Origin: Paulinella micropora
Taxonomy: Eukaryota > Cercozoa > Imbricatea > Euglyphida
NCBI GenBank assembly: GCA_009731375.1
Contig: BJOX01000127.1
Coordinates: forward strand, 657,122-695,020
Length of the DNA stretch: 37,899 nucleotides
Reading direction: 5' to 3'
A program made the position numbers and the translations under genes. The notes under the pieces are model-generated. The model saw only the letters and a list, made by a program, of their open reading frames with translations. It did no database searches and was not told where the DNA came from. Positions 1 through 9,994 of the stretch are shown here, piece by piece. Numbering within the stretch: position 1 is the first letter of the stretch; every line of letters begins with the position of its first letter.

Positions 1-169
1 GAAGAAGAAGAAGAAGAAGAAGAAGAAGAAGAAGAAGAAGAAGAAGAAGAAGAAGAAGAAGAAGAAGAAGAAGAAGAAGAAGAAGAAGAAGAAGAAGAAG
101 AAGAAGAAGAAGAAGAAGAAGAAGAAGAAGAAGAAGAAGAAGAGGAGAGAGAGAGAGAGAGGGAGAGAG
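1..169. repeat. (GAA)n then (GA)n microsatellite
   Basis: Uninterrupted GAA triplets fill the first 140 or so bases and run into a GA tract near 145-169. The array starts at the window edge, so its true length is unknown. The 170-570 stretch after it is AT-rich and I see no gene in it. Confidence 0.97.
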
Positions 170-623
170 CGGCTCATAATAGTCTGAGTCGTTGACCATG
201 AGGGTTTCTAACACTAAATATCGTCTGAGTCATTGACTCGGACACAGTTTTATTCAAAAACTTGATGAATAAACTTGATATGCAATTTTCATGGTGATAT
301 TTGCTATCATCGTTAATATTTGAATCAAAATGAAAAGTTGTACAAAAAAGAAGGTTGAATATTAGTATTTGTAGATGATAAGTATTAGTATTAGTATTCG
401 TATCAGTTCGAGTCGTTGTGAAGCAAAAGAAGGATGGTTCCTGAAATGATATTAACCTTATTTGTTTTCTCATGAATGCATCTACCTTGCATGCAAACTC
501 TGCTGTGCTCAAGCCGATTCGTTACAGACTAGGGCAGTCATTTCCCCTTAGATTCCATGGGGGGTTGAATACAACTTATGATTCGGTTTGTCACCCGCTC
601 TGAGGCTGCGGCTCGCTGTCACC

Positions 624-930
624 GTACACGTAGATATGTTCTTATGCATGTTGTCTCAGCTAATACTTGGCGCAGCGCTTTCAGATTGGCAAGATCTGAT
701 CGGTACGACCGCTTCCACGTGGGCAGGATCTTGTCCAAATTTGAGCCAACACAGAGCTTTGACAAAGTCCAGTGCTTCGCAGGTGCTGCAGACTCTGACT
801 GGCTGTACACGTAGATACGTTCTTGTGCATGTTTTGCTTTTGATTGGCGCAACGCTTCCACGTTGACAGGATCTTGTCCAAGCTTGAGCCAGAACAGAGC
901 CTTGACAAAGTCCAGTGCTTCACTCCTGCT
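624..930. repeat. Imperfect tandem duplication at 3' end of PH-domain gene
   Basis: Two copies of a 120-155 bp segment lie side by side, about 624-780 and 804-930. Shared words include gtacacgtagata, gttctt.tgcatg, aggatcttgtccaa and ttgacaaagtccagtgcttc. The left copy carries an extra insertion of about 30 bases near 690 and reads in another frame, so the duplication breaks the PH gene frame rather than adding a coding unit. Confidence 0.8.
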
Positions 931-1287
931 ACTGGCTTGGAGATGCAGAGTTGCGAGTGAGTGAAAGTAGAGAGTGAAGATTCTAGTTCCGGCAGCCTCT
1001 CCCAGGTCCAATGTTTCGCTTCCTGGTCCGAAGCAGGCTTTGCTAATGTGCGTGAAAGGCACACAGCATAAACTTCCCTCGTAGTGGAAGCGAATGAAGG
1101 TCAGATCGTTTGAGAAGGATACTTGCAGACTATGATACTCTTCCAGGCTGTTGTCCACGTCCTTGAATCTGGTGAAGGTCGAGCGTTTGCGCAGGAGGTT
1201 TCGAAGGTGTTCTTTCACTCGCGTTGGTAGCTCCTGGGCATGTGCCTCGTGGCCATTTTTCGACGACACGGTCATTTCTTCTAACAC
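810..1287 (-). CDS. PH-domain protein (phospholipase C-like PH), partial
   Basis: An open frame of about 160 residues reads leftward from an ATG at 1287. Its middle and end look like a pleckstrin-homology domain of the phospholipase C kind: strands around VSFSNDLTFIRFHYEG, a loop VPFTHISKACFGPG, a strand FTLYFHSLATLHLQASS, then the C-terminal helix RSEALDFVKALFWL. PH domains of this type bind phosphoinositides at membranes. No catalytic domain is visible, so this is either a small PH protein or one exon of a longer gene. The reading beyond about 810 runs into a second, shifted copy of its own 3' part (624-780) and is probably not native. The divergent plus-strand gene starts about 500 bases away. 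The domain call rests on pattern recognition only. Confidence 0.5.
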
Positions 1288-1792
1288 GCACAGAGCAAAC
1301 AGGAATTGTTTACCACGATCGCAAGAAGGATTCGCAAGGCAAGGCGAGGCAGAAGAAGAAAATGTGAGGAATATGGGGAAGAAACACTCTCGGGAGTACT
1401 CTCGAGGTCATTTCAGATAGGCAGTACGTTTTTGTGGAGCATACCTTGGTTGGCGGTCTTTCTTGAAAGTGCTTCTTGACTTTTACAGAAACTAATGCTG
1501 TGAAAGTCTTCCGTGTCGCCTGACTCCGCGGCCATTTTTTTTTTTTCCACATGTTCCCCCAAATGTTGACACAGGCAAAAAAGATGCGCAGTTTCTTGAT
1601 GTGCATAAAAAGGTTCAGCATTGTGGTCTTGCACAGCAGAATTGCGATTCCTGTGCGATTTCTTCCCCCGACAAGTCTGGAAAACGGAAAAACGGACGGA
1701 ATTGTGAAGAAATAAGCCTGTGAGAATATTACTTCCCGTTCTGAAAAAAAGAAAGGTTGCTGTCGCACAAACACAAGCTTTTTCTCGTCGAT

Positions 1793-1972
1793 ATGGGTTG
1801 TGAGCTCAGCAAAGCAGAAATCGAGGAATTGGAACAGGGTTGCGGTCGCCTCCGTGTTTTGGCAACCACTACGAGCACCGGCATTGATCAAGATCGCGCA
1901 AAGGACCCTTCCCAAAGCCAAGCAAATGCCGGTATGGCTCGGCTGCCTGTGGGCAAAAAATGCGAAACGTAG
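1793..1972 (+). CDS. Possible first exon, N-myristoylation and EF-hand-like start
   Basis: An ATG at 1793 opens MGCELSKAEIEELEQ. An N-terminal Met-Gly with Ser at position 6 fits an N-myristoylation signal. SKAEIEELE resembles the start of calcineurin B-like and other EF-hand proteins, just before their first EF hand. No EF-hand loop follows in this frame, so if the gene is real a donor site soon follows; GT dinucleotides occur just after the Glu-Gln codons. Whether the exons from 2.42 kb onward belong to the same gene cannot be shown. This could also be a chance frame. Confidence 0.25.
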   Translation: MGCELSKAEIEELEQGCGRLRVLATTTSTGIDQDRAKDPSQSQANAGMARLPVGKKCET

Positions 1973-2245
1973 AAGGCCGTTCCATGGCAAACAAGCAAAA
2001 CAAAGGAATTTTTTTGTAATCATTTTGCAATTGCGATTTGCAAAGAATTTCGCTCATTATTTTGATCGCGATTCCGTGATTAGATTTCACACAATTTTGC
2101 TGCGCTGCATTTGGTGACAGGGTACGACCGTGATTTTCTTCAGGGGTTCCAAGGATGCCAGGTAACAAAATAGCATATCCTCTCTTTTGTTCCGTGTTTT
2201 GTTGTTGTTTATGCCGTGGTGGTGGTGGTGGAAAATGGTGGTGGT

Positions 2246-2253
2246 TGTGTGTG

Positions 2254-2318
<65 letters not shown>

Positions 2319-2388
2319 TTGTGTGCTTCTGTGTGTGTGTTTGTGTGTTTCTGTGTGTGTGTGTGTGAGTGTGTGTGTGTGTGTGTGT
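2246..2388. repeat. (GT)n microsatellite
   Basis: A GT dinucleotide array with scattered TTT and CTT interruptions spans about 140 bases. It lies just upstream of the splice acceptor at 2421, so it would sit inside an intron if exon 1 and the 2.42 kb exon belong together. Confidence 0.95.
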
Positions 2389-2421
2389 GACAAGGTGCAA
2401 AATTGTGAGCACTGCACTTAG

Positions 2422-2694
2422 GTCCTTAACGCAGCCTTGGAGCAAGGCAAGGACCAGAATCCAAACATCGACGAGTTGATATCCTCCATCCGAAGTGATC
2501 GGATAGCGCTCGCGGCCGCCCGACAACAGGTTTTAGCCCCTTGTTTTTGGTCTCACAGACTAATTTAGCTGTGCTGCCTGGTTTAGCTCCCCAAGTCTCC
2601 ATCGGATGAGCTGGAACGCGCTGCTGGCGTCTCTAGCATGACACAAGAAAACCAAGACTCCCAACCTGAGCCGCTGGCAAAGAAGAAAAAATCG
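2422..2694 (+). CDS. Two 108-nt exons of an unidentified gene
   Basis: The first exon (2422-2529) follows an acceptor ending actgcacttag and stops before gttttag; it encodes 36 residues starting VLNAALEQGKDQNPNIDELI. The second (2587-2694) follows cctggtttag and ends at gtgactgc; it encodes 36 residues starting LPKSPSDELERAAGV and ending in a basic stretch AKKKKS. Both are exactly 108 nt and phase 0 at both ends, so either could be skipped or duplicated without loss of frame. I recognise no domain. The intron between them is only 57 bases. An almost identical pair follows the poly-T gap. Confidence 0.5.
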
Positions 2695-2819
2695 GTGACT
2701 GCATATTGTAGAATGAAACGAAGCGTGTGGCTGCCTTTTTTTTCCCTCCAGTAAGCAAAGTTTAATGGAGGAAAGAAGACAGATAAATTAAATAAAGAAA
2801 AGTTTTTTTAACAGTAAGC

Positions 2820-2885
<66 letters not shown>

Positions 2886-2895
2886 NNNNNNNNNN
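2886..2895. other. Assembly gap in poly-T
   Basis: Ten N follow about 60 T. The sequence after the gap restarts inside the segment already seen at 2431, which suggests the join is not a simple continuation. Confidence 0.95.
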
Positions 2896-3149
2896 AGCAA
2901 GGCAAGGACCAGAATCCAAACATCGACGAGTTGATATCCTCTATCCGAAGTGATCGGATAGCGTTCGCGGCCGCCCGACAACAGGTTTTAGCCCCTTGTT
3001 TTTGGTCTCACAGACTAATTTAGCTGTGCTGCCTGGTTTAGCTCCCCAAGTCTCCATCGGATGAGCTGGAACGCGCTGCCGGCGTCTCTAGCATGACACA
3101 AGAAAACGAAGACTCCCAACCTGAGCCGCTCGCAAAGAAGAAAGAATCG
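2896..3149 (+). CDS. Second copy of the 108-nt exon pair
   Basis: Starting just after an N gap, this repeats 2431-2694. The first exon is cut by the gap and carries a Leu to Phe change (gcgctcgcg to gcgttcgcg). The second exon (3042-3149) differs by Lys to Glu near its end. The donor is gtacgtgac, a better match to consensus than gtgactgc of the first copy. This is either a true tandem exon duplication or two haplotypes placed in series across the poly-T gap. Confidence 0.45.
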
Positions 3150-3565
3150 GTACGTGACTGCATATTGTAGAATGAAACTTACTCGAAGCGTGTGGCTGCC
3201 TTTTTTTTTTCTCCCTCCAGTAAGCAAAGTTTAATGGAGGAAAGAACACAGATAAAATAAATAAACAAAAGTTTTTTTAAACAGTAAGCAAGGTTTTTTT
3301 TTTTTTTTTCACAGCAAGCAAGGTTTGATAGAAGAAGAAAAAAAAAAAGAGAGACGTGAAGACAAACTATGATCAAGCGATTTTTTTTTTTTTTTTCCTA
3401 ACAGTAAGCAAGGTTTGAGAGAAGAAGAAGAAAGAAAAAAGAGAGACGTAAAGATAAACTATGATCAAGCGATCTGGCCCTAGATTTTTTTTATTTTTTT
3501 CAGGTTAGTTTCTCTAAAACCGTCTCAATCTATGGTTGGACGGAGAAAGGAAGGTCTGTCGTGCG

Positions 3566-3570
<5 letters not shown>

Positions 3571-3596
<26 letters not shown>

Positions 3597-3636
3597 ATAC
3601 ACACACACACACACACACAAGCACACACACACAGTG
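3571..3636. repeat. (TC)n and (AC)n microsatellites
   Basis: A CT array (about 3571-3595) is followed by an AC array (about 3600-3635), upstream of a long T tract and the splice acceptor at 3721. Confidence 0.95.
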
Positions 3637-3721
3637 TGTCCCCCCCCCGCCCTTCTCGTGTATGCATGAACACGTGTGAAAACATTCTCTTTCCTTTTTT
3701 TTTTTTTTTTTTCCACTTCAG

Positions 3722-4133
3722 GGGCTCTAAGGATTCTATGCTCAAGCAGTTTGTCGAATCTCACAGCTCGGATGAGATTTGCGACGGACATGGTAACCAA
3801 AGCCAACATGCAGAACAACAAATCACAGGCAGATTGATAGCTTGGCTCAATTTCTTATTTCACTATTTGGTATTTTGCACGTTCAACTTGGCATGTCTTG
3901 CAGGTTCTTGGTGCAAGTACTGGGCTCTTCAAGGCGAGCATAAGGCAAAGAGCAGGACATTGCTGACAAACCCCTACAGCGAAACATGGTCATGGACCGC
4001 CTTGGAGGGGTCCGACAATGAAAGAACAGGACTAGCCGTACGCGTTATCTTGAAGAGAAAGAACAGCGCTAATCTTACACGCACCAGCGACCCAACACTG
4101 CTTACCTGTGGTGCCAACATGGAGCCAGTCAGA
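3722..4133 (+). CDS. Two further exons of an unidentified gene, joined in phase
   Basis: Exon 3722-3792 follows a 17-T tract and cacttcag and ends at gtaacc; it reads GSKDSMLKQFVESHSSDEIC and ends in phase 1. The next exon opens at 3904 after tcttgcag and restores the frame with a Gly codon, giving G-SWCKYWALQGEHKAK and about 70 more residues. It ends either at a stop at 4133 or at a donor near 4110. The phase agreement across a 111-base intron supports a real gene. I recognise no domain. These exons may belong with the 2.4-3.1 kb ones, which lie on the same strand. Confidence 0.5.
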
Positions 4134-4138
4134 TAGCG

Positions 4139-4270
4139 CACATTGAATTGGCAAACTATCCAACTTTGATCTCCTCGTTCTTCATCAATCAAAGTGGTGT
4201 CAGTTTTGAAGGCGTCATTTGAAAGCTCTGGACAAGACGTTTCCAACGGTGTGCTCTGCATTTCCGTATC
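4139..4270. repeat. Dispersed repeat, copy 1 (second copy at 37.07 kb)
   Basis: The segment with catcatttgaaagctc-like and tttccaac.gtgt.ctctgcat words recurs at about 37,066-37,210 in the same orientation, at roughly 70 to 75 percent identity by eye. It overlaps the 3' end of the 3.9 kb exon frame or lies just after it. From here to about 5.5 kb I see no gene; the DNA is AT-rich with a poly-T gap at 5008-5079. Confidence 0.6.
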
Positions 4271-5003
4271 TCAACTATTGATTGACAAAATTGCGCTCAA
4301 AGGTAGGCTGGTTTGCCACTGAATGTCCGCAATAATTTATATGCGGCCGAAGCGGTGGTGCCAACAATTTCAAGGAGCAACGCGCAACAACTTGGACCAA
4401 AACAGTACAAGTCAGTTTGAGATTGAAGATGATAGCAAATATCAACATGATTTACAGATTTGTGAAAATTTTTGGTCCATCAAACCGAGCACAGAGAAAA
4501 GAGCATGAGTCTACATGTACATTGATTGCTTACAAATCCTACATAATAATATAACAAAAATAATATAATATCACATACTGTATAATACAATACAATATTA
4601 TGTAATGCAATATGATGCAATGCAATTCCATGCCATGCAAAGACCAAAAAGGAAAAGAACGTACAATCGGAAAATGTATGCCTTTTTTTTTTGTCGAGTA
4701 AGTAGTAGTAATCAGTGATAGCAAATTATCAGCATTATCCCCAGTTAGTTTGTGAAAGTTTCTACTTGATCATTTTGCATCAAATTTTCTTGCAAGTAGT
4801 TTCCTTTATAGCAGACGTAGTAAGTTTCTGAGATCATGCACAACGACTTCAAGAGAGTCAGTCACTACATGACCAGTTTTCAATATAAAATTGCATAATT
4901 TTTTTCGTAATAAATTTACTAATCGTACTGAGTTTATACACTCGTAGACCTATGGACTGGATTTGATGGTGGATTCAAGTTCAATACTTTAAAGACAATT
5001 TTC

Positions 5004-5007
<4 letters not shown>

Positions 5008-5063
<56 letters not shown>

Positions 5064-5079
5064 GGAAACNNNNNNNNNN
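5008..5079. other. Poly-T run with 10-N gap
   Basis: About 55 T are followed by gggaaac and ten N. This is an assembly gap at a homopolymer. Confidence 0.95.
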
Positions 5080-5141
5080 TATTACCGTATCAATAATACT
5101 TGCCACTCGTAGAGATGATATTAAATGTAATAACTTGAGTA

Positions 5142-5202
5142 TGATGTCAAGTTGAAGACTCAAAGCCTGCCACTGTCAAGTTGAAGACTCAAAGCCTGCC
5201 AC
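5142..5202. repeat. Two tandem copies of a 29-bp unit
   Basis: The unit gtcaagttgaagactcaaag followed by cctgccact occurs twice with no spacer. There is no coding frame here. Confidence 0.85.
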
Positions 5203-5548
5203 TAAGTTCGGAGTCTACCGTTTAGCCTCCGCGTCGTAGGTTGTTCGCCACTCAGTGTTTTCACTTATTAATATCATCGTGGCAGTGTTTTCCTTGGCGC
5301 AGCACTTGAAAATTGAGCCTAGCCTTGGAGCACCGTGCCTTGCAGTATATATTGTATCACTTACTGCGGACTAGGACAACTTATGATCAAGAAGAAAAAT
5401 TATAGTTTTTTACTACCTAGTCGGACGGTTACAGGCTACATATGTAGTCACTGAGTACTCAAACAATATTGAAACATTACTAATAGCAATTAGAAAGGGA
5501 TTACTCGCCCACCCGCCTCAAAGACAATTATTCATGATGACTGTGTAT

Positions 5549-5850
5549 TTACATTCGAGTCAAGTGTCAAACTCACTGCCATCGAATTTGAATTAAGCCG
5601 CCGCCCGGGGTCAGTCCAATTTCAGAGCCCGGGCCTCCGATGATTAGCGGCCGCGGTGGCAGCCTGATTTCAGATTACTACTAGTGACCAGCATTCAAAT
5701 TAGCCTTAGTTTAATTTAGTTGAACGGCTATACTATGATCCGTCCGCAAAATCTTCACTGCTAATTTTTTGTTTGCCTGAACTTGAATGTTACACTTAAA
5801 TTGAACTGATTTGAATTCTCACTGGCTGTAGTACTAGTATGATATTGTCT
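5549..5850. mobile_element. Decayed copy of the fold-back MITE family
   Basis: The left part matches the start of the 34.77 kb MITE (tacattc..gtcaagtgtcaaactca, then gaatttgaattaag). The middle carries aacggctata and the following ccgtccgcaaaatct. The right part has the acttaaattgaactgatttg word of that family. A GC-rich insertion with gcccggg and gcggccgc words interrupts the left arm. The surrounding 5.1-7.2 kb is AT-rich and I see no gene in it. Confidence 0.6.
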
Positions 5851-6065
5851 ATGTGTGCCTGCTCTAGTACTGGATGCAGGCAGGCATAAAATATACTTGC
5901 CACTTTCAAGTTGAGTTCAATAAAAATAATAATATTCGGTTGAAAATTTTTTATTAGTTGAAAATTAATATTAAATCTTTCATTTCATATATTAAACTTC
6001 AATCAAAAAAAATTTAATCATGACAATCAGTATTAATATTACCGCGGGAGTCGGTCAGTGTCCTT

Positions 6066-6066
<1 letters not shown>

Positions 6067-6099
<33 letters not shown>

Positions 6100-6149
6100 N
6101 NNNNNNNNNNNNNNNNNNNNNNNNNNTCCCTCCCCCCCCCCCCCCCCCC
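6067..6149. other. Poly-C run with 27-N gap
   Basis: About 33 C, 27 N, then tccct and more C. This is a homopolymer-associated assembly gap. The 6.15-7.19 kb stretch after it holds no gene I can support. Confidence 0.95.
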
Positions 6150-7189
6150 GAGACTTACTCATTCAAAAGTTTTTGTCAACCGTGATGCACCCCGGCATCA
6201 CATACTCTAAAGTATTATTATTCAAGCTCAATGAAATATATTATTTTTCATCGTACATGTGAAAAACAATGCAAACTGGAGCCGCTGTATGCCCCGTTAT
6301 AATTTTTTTAATGTAATTCTGTAAAAATTATTCTCATAATTAGGCTGCAAATTAGAAGCATGAAAGCATATATGACACTGAAGCGAAACTTGGCAAAAAA
6401 AAAAAGCACGTTTTTGAACACATGAATAAATTTTAAAAAAGCTAATATCAGACTGAGCACCTTAACGACCGGCCAAAACCTTTACCCGTTGACAATTCAC
6501 TCTTTTTGACCGGCTCATCAGATTCTTCTCTGCACGACGTTTCGACTTCACTAACTAGTTTTCGATTTCGTTCAGAAATGATTTCAAACGATCAAGTCAA
6601 AGTTCCTTTTAGAAAAGATCAACTATTGCCTTTTCCCACCAACCTATTACCTTTTCCCCCGATTTCCCTGAAACACGCACGTTGCGGTAAATTTGTGGAC
6701 AAGGTAACAAGAGTGAACGAAAAAACAATGTTTGACTGCTTTTTACATCCGTCCCAGTCATTCTCGCCTAGCCTTCCCAAATCAGTTTGGTTTTCGAGTT
6801 CACCAACCCGACACTATCCGTTTGATAACTGTTGACTTGAAGCAAAAGCTTTGACAACTGGAGACTCACAATCTATGATTCACACTCGATCGTAAGTTGC
6901 AATCAAGTCTGCAACGAGTACGAAATTACGTAAATAAACGAAGTGACCTATCTCTGCTATTTACTGGTATTTCACCTGCTCTCACAGAGTCAGGACTCAA
7001 TGGAGCCATAGTGTTCTTAATAAGAATTCGTTGTATCTGCCTACTTGAAGAGTTGTACACAAACTCACTATTCGAATGTGAGTGGGTGTGTGAGTCGTCT
7101 TTATCCCCAGTGGCTGGTGTCTTCCAGATGTCAATGAACTGGATAGGCTTCCACCACTATATTACTTCTGTTGCTACATCGAACTCCTG

Positions 7190-8830
7190 ATCGCATTTCA
7201 CCTCTGTCACCCTATTTCCTGTCTGTCTCTCATAGAACGCTATCGCTTGCTTGAAGCAATGTACCCACTCATTCTTATGGGTTAAATAATAGTCGACGTC
7301 CTTAAGAAAAAGTGAGTAATCGTCTGTTACTCAAAATTTGTAGTACTTCCCGTGTAGAGAACGGGTAGCCCATGGTCCTTCTGTGTCCATGTGCAAAACT
7401 ATCCCACGCTTATTTGCCCTTTCTATTCTATTAACTTTAAATCTAGCTAACACCTTTGCCTTGCCTATCAAAAAGCTACCTTGCTCTCATCTCCTACCAA
7501 CTTAATGCCTAATGCATTTGCTAAAGCTTTCATCTTCTTTACATTACAGTGTCCACAGCAATAGTGAAACACCTCTATATCTACCTTCCTAATCTTACCA
7601 GGCTTGCGGGGATAGGAGAAATATAGCGTCACTGCCCCCGTTTTGCCTTCGTTCTGTCTAGCCTCTCCTCTCTCCTTTTTGGGGCTTCCCTCCTCTCCTA
7701 CCCCCTCTTTTTTCTCTTCCCTCTCGCCACCGATTCATAACGTGTATTGACATCCAGAGGACTGTCAAACTCGTCGTCCCATCTTTACAGCAGAGTGGAC
7801 ATAAGTCTCCCCCTGACTAACACACTACTCTCGTCAACGTGTATGGGGTCTTTTAAAATGACTAGCTGTCCGTTTTGGTGGAGAATTGCCCTGTGATGGA
7901 CATGGTCCATTCGGCCGGTTGACGCAATATTGACAGGTAGCCTGGTGTCGAGTAGCATAGGTCTCGACACCGTTACTGGCTTACCGTGTCCATTGATGCG
8001 TGTAACTCTGGCGATGCCCTGTCTGTCTATCTGGCACTCGCCGTTTCCGGTGACTAGGCTGGGTGTCTTGTGATGTTGTGCGGTAGTGAACAGATAAGGT
8101 AGTAGTGGGTTGTGGTTGTGGTGAACTGTCTCTCTTGCCACTCCCCCTCACTTTGGCCCTACTACTTTTCTCTCTCTGCAGTCTCTGCTTTATTATTGGA
8201 GTGGTGAGGTGGCAAGCGCGAGCAATCTCATTCTCTCCTATCTTCTCTGCTGCAGCTAACAAACCTAGCTCATCCGGATAATAAGGGGACTTGGGGGCGA
8301 ATTGTGGGGTCAACTGATAAGTCGATTCAGGGGAATTCATCATCCTGTTTCTTGGCATGGTAGCCACAATAGCACCCAAAAACCAACCGCTTTGCTTATG
8401 ATGCGTTTATCCGCTTTTGTTCCTTTTCTAAGAAATGTTGCAGGTTCGTTCTTTTTGTTCTTCCCCAGGCATCTAGTGGACCTAGGCTGGGATCGACTAT
8501 AACTTTTCATAAGCAGAGGGAGTTTATTGGGTTTTGGGCAGGGGGGTTTTGTTTTCCTCAGACTCTGAGGGATTTGTTGTGTGGGCGGTTGCACTTGGTA
8601 GCTAACGACTAAATTTAGGTGAGATGATAGGTTGGGACGAATCCTCAACCCGACTAGTCTTTGCTAAGGGACTCCCTAAGCTAGGGCTAGCCGGAGGGGG
8701 ACGACCACATCATTCAGAATCACTCTGATCTTCGCTCGCTCTCCCCTCACCATTGTCGTCAGGGGTTTCCTCCGGTGGAATTGCTTGAGGAAGAGGGAGG
8801 GGGGAGGGGAGGGAAGGGAAGGTGGGAGGA
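7190..8830 (-). pseudogene. Copia remnant: protease to integrase core
   Basis: Read leftward, this holds an acidic linker (8.70-8.80 kb), a segment with the protease-like motif LLDTRLPVNIAS (about 7.94 kb), then the copia pre-integrase zinc-binding region (FHYCCGHCNVKKMKALANAL at about 7.53-7.59 kb). The integrase core follows with HMDTEGPWATRS (first Asp, about 7.39 kb) and VTDDYS (about 7.32 kb). It ends near 7.20 kb at EVKCDQEFD. Known copia proteases carry D-S/T-G; here the Gly position is Arg, one base away. Several stops and frame changes show it is dead. It has the integrase region that the 19-26 kb element lacks, and it lies on the same strand. Confidence 0.75.
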
Positions 8831-8956
8831 CTACAGAGAGATTTAAGCCACCAAATACTGCCGCACAGGCGCCGCAGAAAGAAAAACAAAAAAGAATGTA
8901 TATATACATTGCGGGAGGGAAAACAAGGTGAGGTTGTTCTTTCTTTTTTTTCTACG

Positions 8957-9060
8957 CACACTGTTGCAAGAGGTCCTGGAGCGGCAGGGCCAGCACGCAG
9001 TCAATGTCGACCGTTTCAAGAATTTCAGTGGACAGAAGAGTTTGTATGTTATTACTAGTA
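8957..9060 (-). pseudogene. Partial second copy of the Cys-rich gene 3' end
   Basis: Positions 8957-9010 match 10,019-10,108 almost base for base (tttctacgcacactgttgca and onward) but lack a 20-base segment present in the right copy. Read on the minus strand this copy keeps an open frame through ETVDIDCVLALPLQDLLQQC and stops just after. The right copy is frameshifted by the 20 extra bases. The left copy therefore probably shows the original C-terminus. Confidence 0.65.
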
Positions 9061-9108
9061 TTTTTTTTTGTGTGTGTGTTTAGAGAAAATGATTAAAGCT
9101 TTTCAACA

Positions 9109-9191
9109 ACCCCCCCCCCCCCCCCCCCCCCACAAAAAACCAAAAAAAAAAAAAAAAAAAAAGGAAAAAAAAAAAAAAAAAAAAAAAAAAA

Positions 9192-9252
<61 letters not shown>

Positions 9253-9262
9253 NNNNNNNNNN
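9109..9262. other. Poly-C, poly-A and 10-N gap
   Basis: About 23 C, then more than 100 A with few interruptions, then ten N. The gap cuts the C-terminus of the coiled-coil gene at its right. Confidence 0.95.
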
Positions 9263-9808
9263 TGTTTGGTCGTCTTTGGGCATTTTGGTGTAAAAAGAAC
9301 ATCGTGTGACTTCTTCCCATTTCTTGTCAGCTTCGCCAATAAGAAAAAGATAACATAGTCGTAGCCCCCTCTGTTGCTCGTTCAATCTTTTGGCCTCTTC
9401 CGTCAAATGGTGTAAATCTTCTGTGACTTTTTGCAGTTCATCCATCTTTTCTTCAATCACCGCTTGCTTCAACTGCTCCGTCAAGATAATGAGTCGCTTT
9501 TTACAGCCTTCGATGACGACTTCCAAATCTCTGTTGTTCAGAACCATCTTTGCTTCTTGGAAGATACCAATCCGGTCCTTCCTTTCTGTTTGTTTGCCAC
9601 CGCAAAGTTTCTGCACATAACGAGCGAACTTGTCAGTATCGTCAGCATGTCGTCCCGACGGTAAATAGTTTTTCGCGTCGCCATTCCTCGTCACCTCTTG
9701 ATAGATGGTGTTTAATTGGCACGATACTGAGTGTTCATTGCTGCTCATAGCTGGCAATGCTTCGTTTTCGACGCGCTTAATTTTAGTTGTTGTTTTCTTT
9801 AAATACAA
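9263..9808 (-). CDS. Coiled-coil protein, unknown, C-terminus lost in gap
   Basis: An open frame of about 180 residues runs leftward from an ATG at 9808 (MYLKKTTTKIKR); a second ATG begins MSSNEHSVSCQL 20 codons on. The N-terminal half has a compact segment around NYLPSGRHADDTDKFARYVQ. The second half is a long charged helix (IFQEAKMVLNN through LTEEAKRLNEQQ) with heptad-like spacing of hydrophobic residues. After LCYLFLIGEADKKWEEVTRC it enters the poly-A gap. There are no introns. I do not recognise the family. AT-rich DNA lies upstream, and it faces the same way as the Cys-rich gene on its right, as in a compact virus-like layout. Confidence 0.6.
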
Positions 9809-9916
9809 ATATTTTGGCTAATTTTCTTGTTGGAGCCTTAAAATTAGAGATCGCGCGCTTCCATATACAAAGCGGAGGCGAATTGGCGTGATGCCACCGC
9901 ACGTCTGCATTGTCGG

Positions 9917-9961
9917 AAGAGGGGGGGGGGGGGGGGGGGGTTTTTNNNNNNNNNNNNNNNN

Positions 9962-9990
<29 letters not shown>
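9917..9990. other. Poly-G, 16-N gap, poly-A
   Basis: About 22 G then five T, then 16 N, then about 29 A. This is an assembly gap between the coiled-coil gene and the Cys-rich gene. Confidence 0.95.
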
Positions 9991-9992
<2 letters not shown>

Positions 9993-9994
9993 CT

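Larger units (their letters stand above)
2751..3475 (+). repeat. Repeated poly-T plus CAG acceptor units
   Basis: The motif (T)n-yyNCAG followed by taagcaa(a/g)gtttt or caagcaaggtttgat occurs at about 2751, 2815, 3220, 3283, 3314 and 3402. The last two units share about 70 further bases through gacgt.aaga.aaactatgatcaagcga. Each unit looks like a 3' splice site with a polypyrimidine tract of 8 to 60 T. Read after the acceptor, several give K-Q-(S/G)-L-x-E-E. Confidence 0.7.

Noticed and set aside
1869-2526. His-Thr repeat frames on the minus strand
   Set aside because: They come from the GT array read on the other strand.
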